DNA from: an uncultured Clostridia bacterium | GTDB taxonomy: Bacteria > Bacillota > Clostridia > Christensenellales > UBA1242 | DNA: 6,393 nucleotides | NCBI GenBank assembly: GCA_944381255.1 | Contig: CALWKL010000016.1 | Span: 1-6,393 of the forward strand | Direction of reading: 5' to 3' | In this document: piece by piece, positions 4,680 through 6,393 of the stretch | Layout: each line of letters starts with the position of its first letter | How positions within the stretch are numbered: the first letter of the stretch is position 1 | Made by a program: the position numbers and the translations under genes | The notes under the pieces: generated by a model | Database searches by the model: none | What the model was told of the DNA's origin: nothing | Seen by the model: the letters and a program-made list of their open reading frames with translations, nothing else

Positions 4680-6065
4680 ATGCAAGAATATATTGACAAA
4701 CAATGGGCGTTGTGTTTGAATGATTTCCCCAAGAAAATTAGTTCTTATGGTATTGATTTGTGGATAAGTGCATTGCAACCTATAAACATTGAAGATGACA
4801 AGCTTGTATTAGTAGCTCCCACTGAAATGTGCCGTCAGCAAATTAATAATTGTTATATAGACCGTATGAGAGAGGCTCTGCGTGAACATTTTAATCTTGA
4901 TAAGGTTTTGATTTTACTCCCCGATGAACGCGACAAATATATAGAAAATTTTAATTCTACCCATTCAAGTACAAGAGAAGTCTTGGAGAATAGACCTACT
5001 ACTACTCAGAATCCTTTTAATCCAAGGTATACTTTTGATAATTTCGTTGTAGGTACTACGAACCAAGTAATTTATGCAGCGGCTCGAGCAGTAGCTGATT
5101 CGCCAGCAGTTAGGTTTAACCCTTTATTTATCTACGGTGGTTCTGGTCTTGGTAAGACTCACTTGTTACACGCAATAGGTAATTATATCTGGGCACATAA
5201 GACAGGGAATTTAAATATTGTGTATGTAACTTGTGAGCAATTTACCAATGACTTTTTGGAAGCTTTGAGAATGAGTAGAGAGAAGGGTATGGACTCTTTC
5301 CACAAGATGTATCGTCAAGCCGATGTGTTGCTAATTGATGATATTCAATTTATTAGTAGTAAGAAGGGTGTGCAGGAAGAATTTTTTAATGCTTTCAATG
5401 ACCTTTATCAAGCTGGCAAGCAGATTATCATCAGTAGTGATCGTCCTCCAAAAGAGATTTCTACTCTTGAGGAAAGATTGCGCTCTAGACTAGCAGGTGG
5501 CTTTATGCAAGATATCCAGCCGCCTGATTATGAAACTCGCCTATTGATAATCCAAAAGAAAATTGAACTGGAAAACTTTGAGTTTGAGAAAGGAATGGAC
5601 AGCGAGTTGGCAGAGCGCTTGAGTAATTTGAATATTCGAGAGATGGAGGCAATTCTAAGGAAGATTTACTTTCTTGCAAATTTCCATGGTAAAGTGGTAG
5701 CGACTCGCGATGAAATGGAGGAAGTTTTACAAAAAGAAGGTAACAGTGAGCCAAAACTTGACAGCAAACTTACTCCAGATAGAATTTTACATACTGTCTG
5801 CAAATATTTCGTTATCGATGAAAAAGATTTGACTGGCAGAAAGCGTAACAAAGAGATAGTAGAGCCTCGACAAGTTTGTATATACTTAATGTGGTCGCAA
5901 CTTGCTATTCCACTGACAACTATAGGTCAAATTTTTGGCAGAGACCACACTACAATAATTCACGCTAGAGATAAAATTATGGAACAACTAAAAACTAGTA
6001 ATCAAATGAAAAAGGTTATCAATGAAATTAATCAAATGCTAAAAAATTTCACTGAGCATGCTTAG
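4680..6065 (+). CDS. dnaA: Chromosomal replication initiator protein DnaA
   Basis: A 461-residue AAA+ initiator that binds DnaA boxes and opens the replication origin. Domain I (about 1-80) holds the conserved aromatic positions around DLWISALQP (26-34) and LVLVAP (42-47). A short linker (about 81-110) precedes domain III, which starts at NPFNPRYTFDNFVVG. Walker A is GGSGLGKT (153-160) and Walker B LLIDD (217-221). Sensor I is SSDRP (252-256). Box VII is LEERLRSR (263-270), with R270 at the Arg-finger position. Sensor II is NIREME, with R320. Domain IV carries EPRQVCIYL (396-403) and RDHTT (421-425). The signature reads IGQIFGRDHTT, one residue shorter than the usual IGxxFGGRDHTT, and sensor II has REMEA instead of RELEG. 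The start ATG follows AAGGGGG four bases upstream. Neither dnaN nor rpmH is adjacent; the next gene is an SDR dehydrogenase. Identity is secure. Confidence 0.96.
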   Translation: MQEYIDKQWALCLNDFPKKISSYGIDLWISALQPINIEDDKLVLVAPTEMCRQQINNCYIDRMREALREHFNLDKVLILLPDERDKYIENFNSTHSSTREVLENRPTTTQNPFNPRYTFDNFVVGTTNQVIYAAARAVADSPAVRFNPLFIYGGSGLGKTHLLHAIGNYIWAHKTGNLNIVYVTCEQFTNDFLEALRMSREKGMDSFHKMYRQADVLLIDDIQFISSKKGVQEEFFNAFNDLYQAGKQIIISSDRPPKEISTLEERLRSRLAGGFMQDIQPPDYETRLLIIQKKIELENFEFEKGMDSELAERLSNLNIREMEAILRKIYFLANFHGKVVATRDEMEEVLQKEGNSEPKLDSKLTPDRILHTVCKYFVIDEKDLTGRKRNKEIVEPRQVCIYLMWSQLAIPLTTIGQIFGRDHTTIIHARDKIMEQLKTSNQMKKVINEINQMLKNFTEHA

Positions 6066-6076
6066 TTTTCGTTTTT
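6051..6076 (+). terminator. Possible weak terminator overlapping the dnaA stop codon
   Basis: ACTGAG (6051-6056) pairs with CTTAGT (6061-6066) around a CATG loop, with one G-U pair. TTTC and GTTTTT follow. The dnaA stop TAG (6063-6065) lies in the right arm. The stem is only six pairs and the T-run is interrupted, so termination would be partial at best. The same arrangement, with the stop codon inside the hairpin, is seen at the end of trpS. Confidence 0.4.
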
Positions 6077-6139
6077 GTCATTTGAATACAATTTTTAGTA
6101 CCAAATTAAATATTTGTTGAATTTTTAAAGGATTTATTT

Positions 6140-6393
6140 ATGAAAATTGCGGTTATTACAGGTGCTACCTCTGGTATTGGTTTTGCTACTTGTGCAGAGC
6201 TTTTGCAGAGGGGATTTAAAATTATAGGGGTGGGCAGGAATGCAGATACCTCATCTAGAGCTAAGCAAGAATTGGTAAAGAATGGCGCTGATGTAAATAA
6301 TATAGAATTTTTTTATGGGGACTTGTCAGTCCAGGCTGAAGTGCGTAAAGTAGCCGAACAAATAAAGAAATATCTAGATGATAATAATGAAGG
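6140..6393 (+). CDS. Short-chain dehydrogenase/reductase (SDR), N-terminal part (3' truncated by window)
   Basis: The first 84 residues of an SDR family NAD(P)-dependent oxidoreductase; the frame stays open to the window end. It starts with the Rossmann strand MKIAVITGATSGIGFATC. The dinucleotide-binding TGxxxGIG motif is at residues 7-14. The second strand ends IIGVGRN, and the Arg (33) after it suggests a preference for NADPH over NADH. FFYGDLS contains the Asp (61) that normally contacts the adenine ring. The catalytic Tyr-x-x-x-Lys lies beyond the window, so substrate and activity cannot be judged. The pattern around GDLS followed by VRKVAEQI is like retinol-dehydrogenase-type SDRs. AAAGGA (6127-6132) is a suitable ribosome binding site before the ATG. 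It lies 74 bp after dnaA, where dnaN would be expected in most bacteria; a functional link to DnaA is not implied. Confidence 0.88.
   Translation, partial: MKIAVITGATSGIGFATCAELLQRGFKIIGVGRNADTSSRAKQELVKNGADVNNIEFFYGDLSVQAEVRKVAEQIKKYLDDNNE

Noticed and set aside
6082..6111. Promoter for the SDR gene (TTGAAT at 6082-6087, TTAAAT at 6106-6111, 18-bp spacing)
   Set aside because: Each box matches only four of six positions in a very AT-rich gap; such matches are expected by chance.
1..6393. CRISPR array, tRNA, rRNA, insertion sequence or phage genes
   Set aside because: No spaced direct repeats, tRNA cloverleaf, rRNA segment, transposase motif or terminal inverted repeats were seen on either strand.

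Overview
The window is AT-rich, every gene reads on the + strand, and strong G-rich Shine-Dalgarno sequences precede most starts. It suggests a low-GC Firmicute, most likely a member of the Clostridia. The grounds are a short SufB/SufD-type Fe-S scaffold, a TrpS of the streptococcal/clostridial 'GDRPTGKLHIGH' type, and a DUF1538 membrane protein followed by PII-like genes. I cannot name the genus. All six visible stop codons are TAA or TAG, and no in-frame TGA occurs, so nothing here departs from the standard bacterial code.

Layout. (1) 1-548 is the C-terminal part of a SufB/SufD family protein that starts outside the window. (2) 568-1629 is trpS, 19 bp downstream and probably cotranscribed; it ends in an AU-rich hairpin terminator that overlaps its own stop codon. 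(3) 1690-1887 is a control region: phased A-tracts, a consensus -35/-10 promoter, then a leader of about 120 nt containing a terminator-like hairpin and competing pairings. (4) 1888-4296 is a tight three-gene operon. It encodes a duplicated DUF1538 integral membrane protein, a divergent PII-like protein and a second PII family protein with a long charged tail. (5) 4297-4679 is a non-coding gap holding a 94% AT stretch, the operon terminator and inverted repeats. (6) 4680-6065 is dnaA. (7) 6140 to the window end is the start of a short-chain dehydrogenase/reductase.

How the parts may work together. The centre of interest is the DUF1538/PII operon. DUF1538 proteins are multi-pass membrane proteins; a two-subunit DUF1538 pair from Halomonas (UmpAB) has, as I recall, been described as a cation/proton antiporter. 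PII proteins classically gate membrane transporters in response to adenine nucleotides and metabolites (GlnK-AmtB, SbtB-SbtA). Two PII-like genes directly behind the transporter therefore suggest a PII-gated transport module. The strong promoter followed by an attenuator-like leader suggests a second layer of control at the RNA level.

The dnaA gene is complete but not in the usual rpmH-dnaA-dnaN setting. Its DNA-binding signature lacks one glycine, and no near-consensus DnaA boxes are visible upstream. The best leads for something undescribed are the leader RNA plus transporter/PII module, then the unusual DnaA and its locus.
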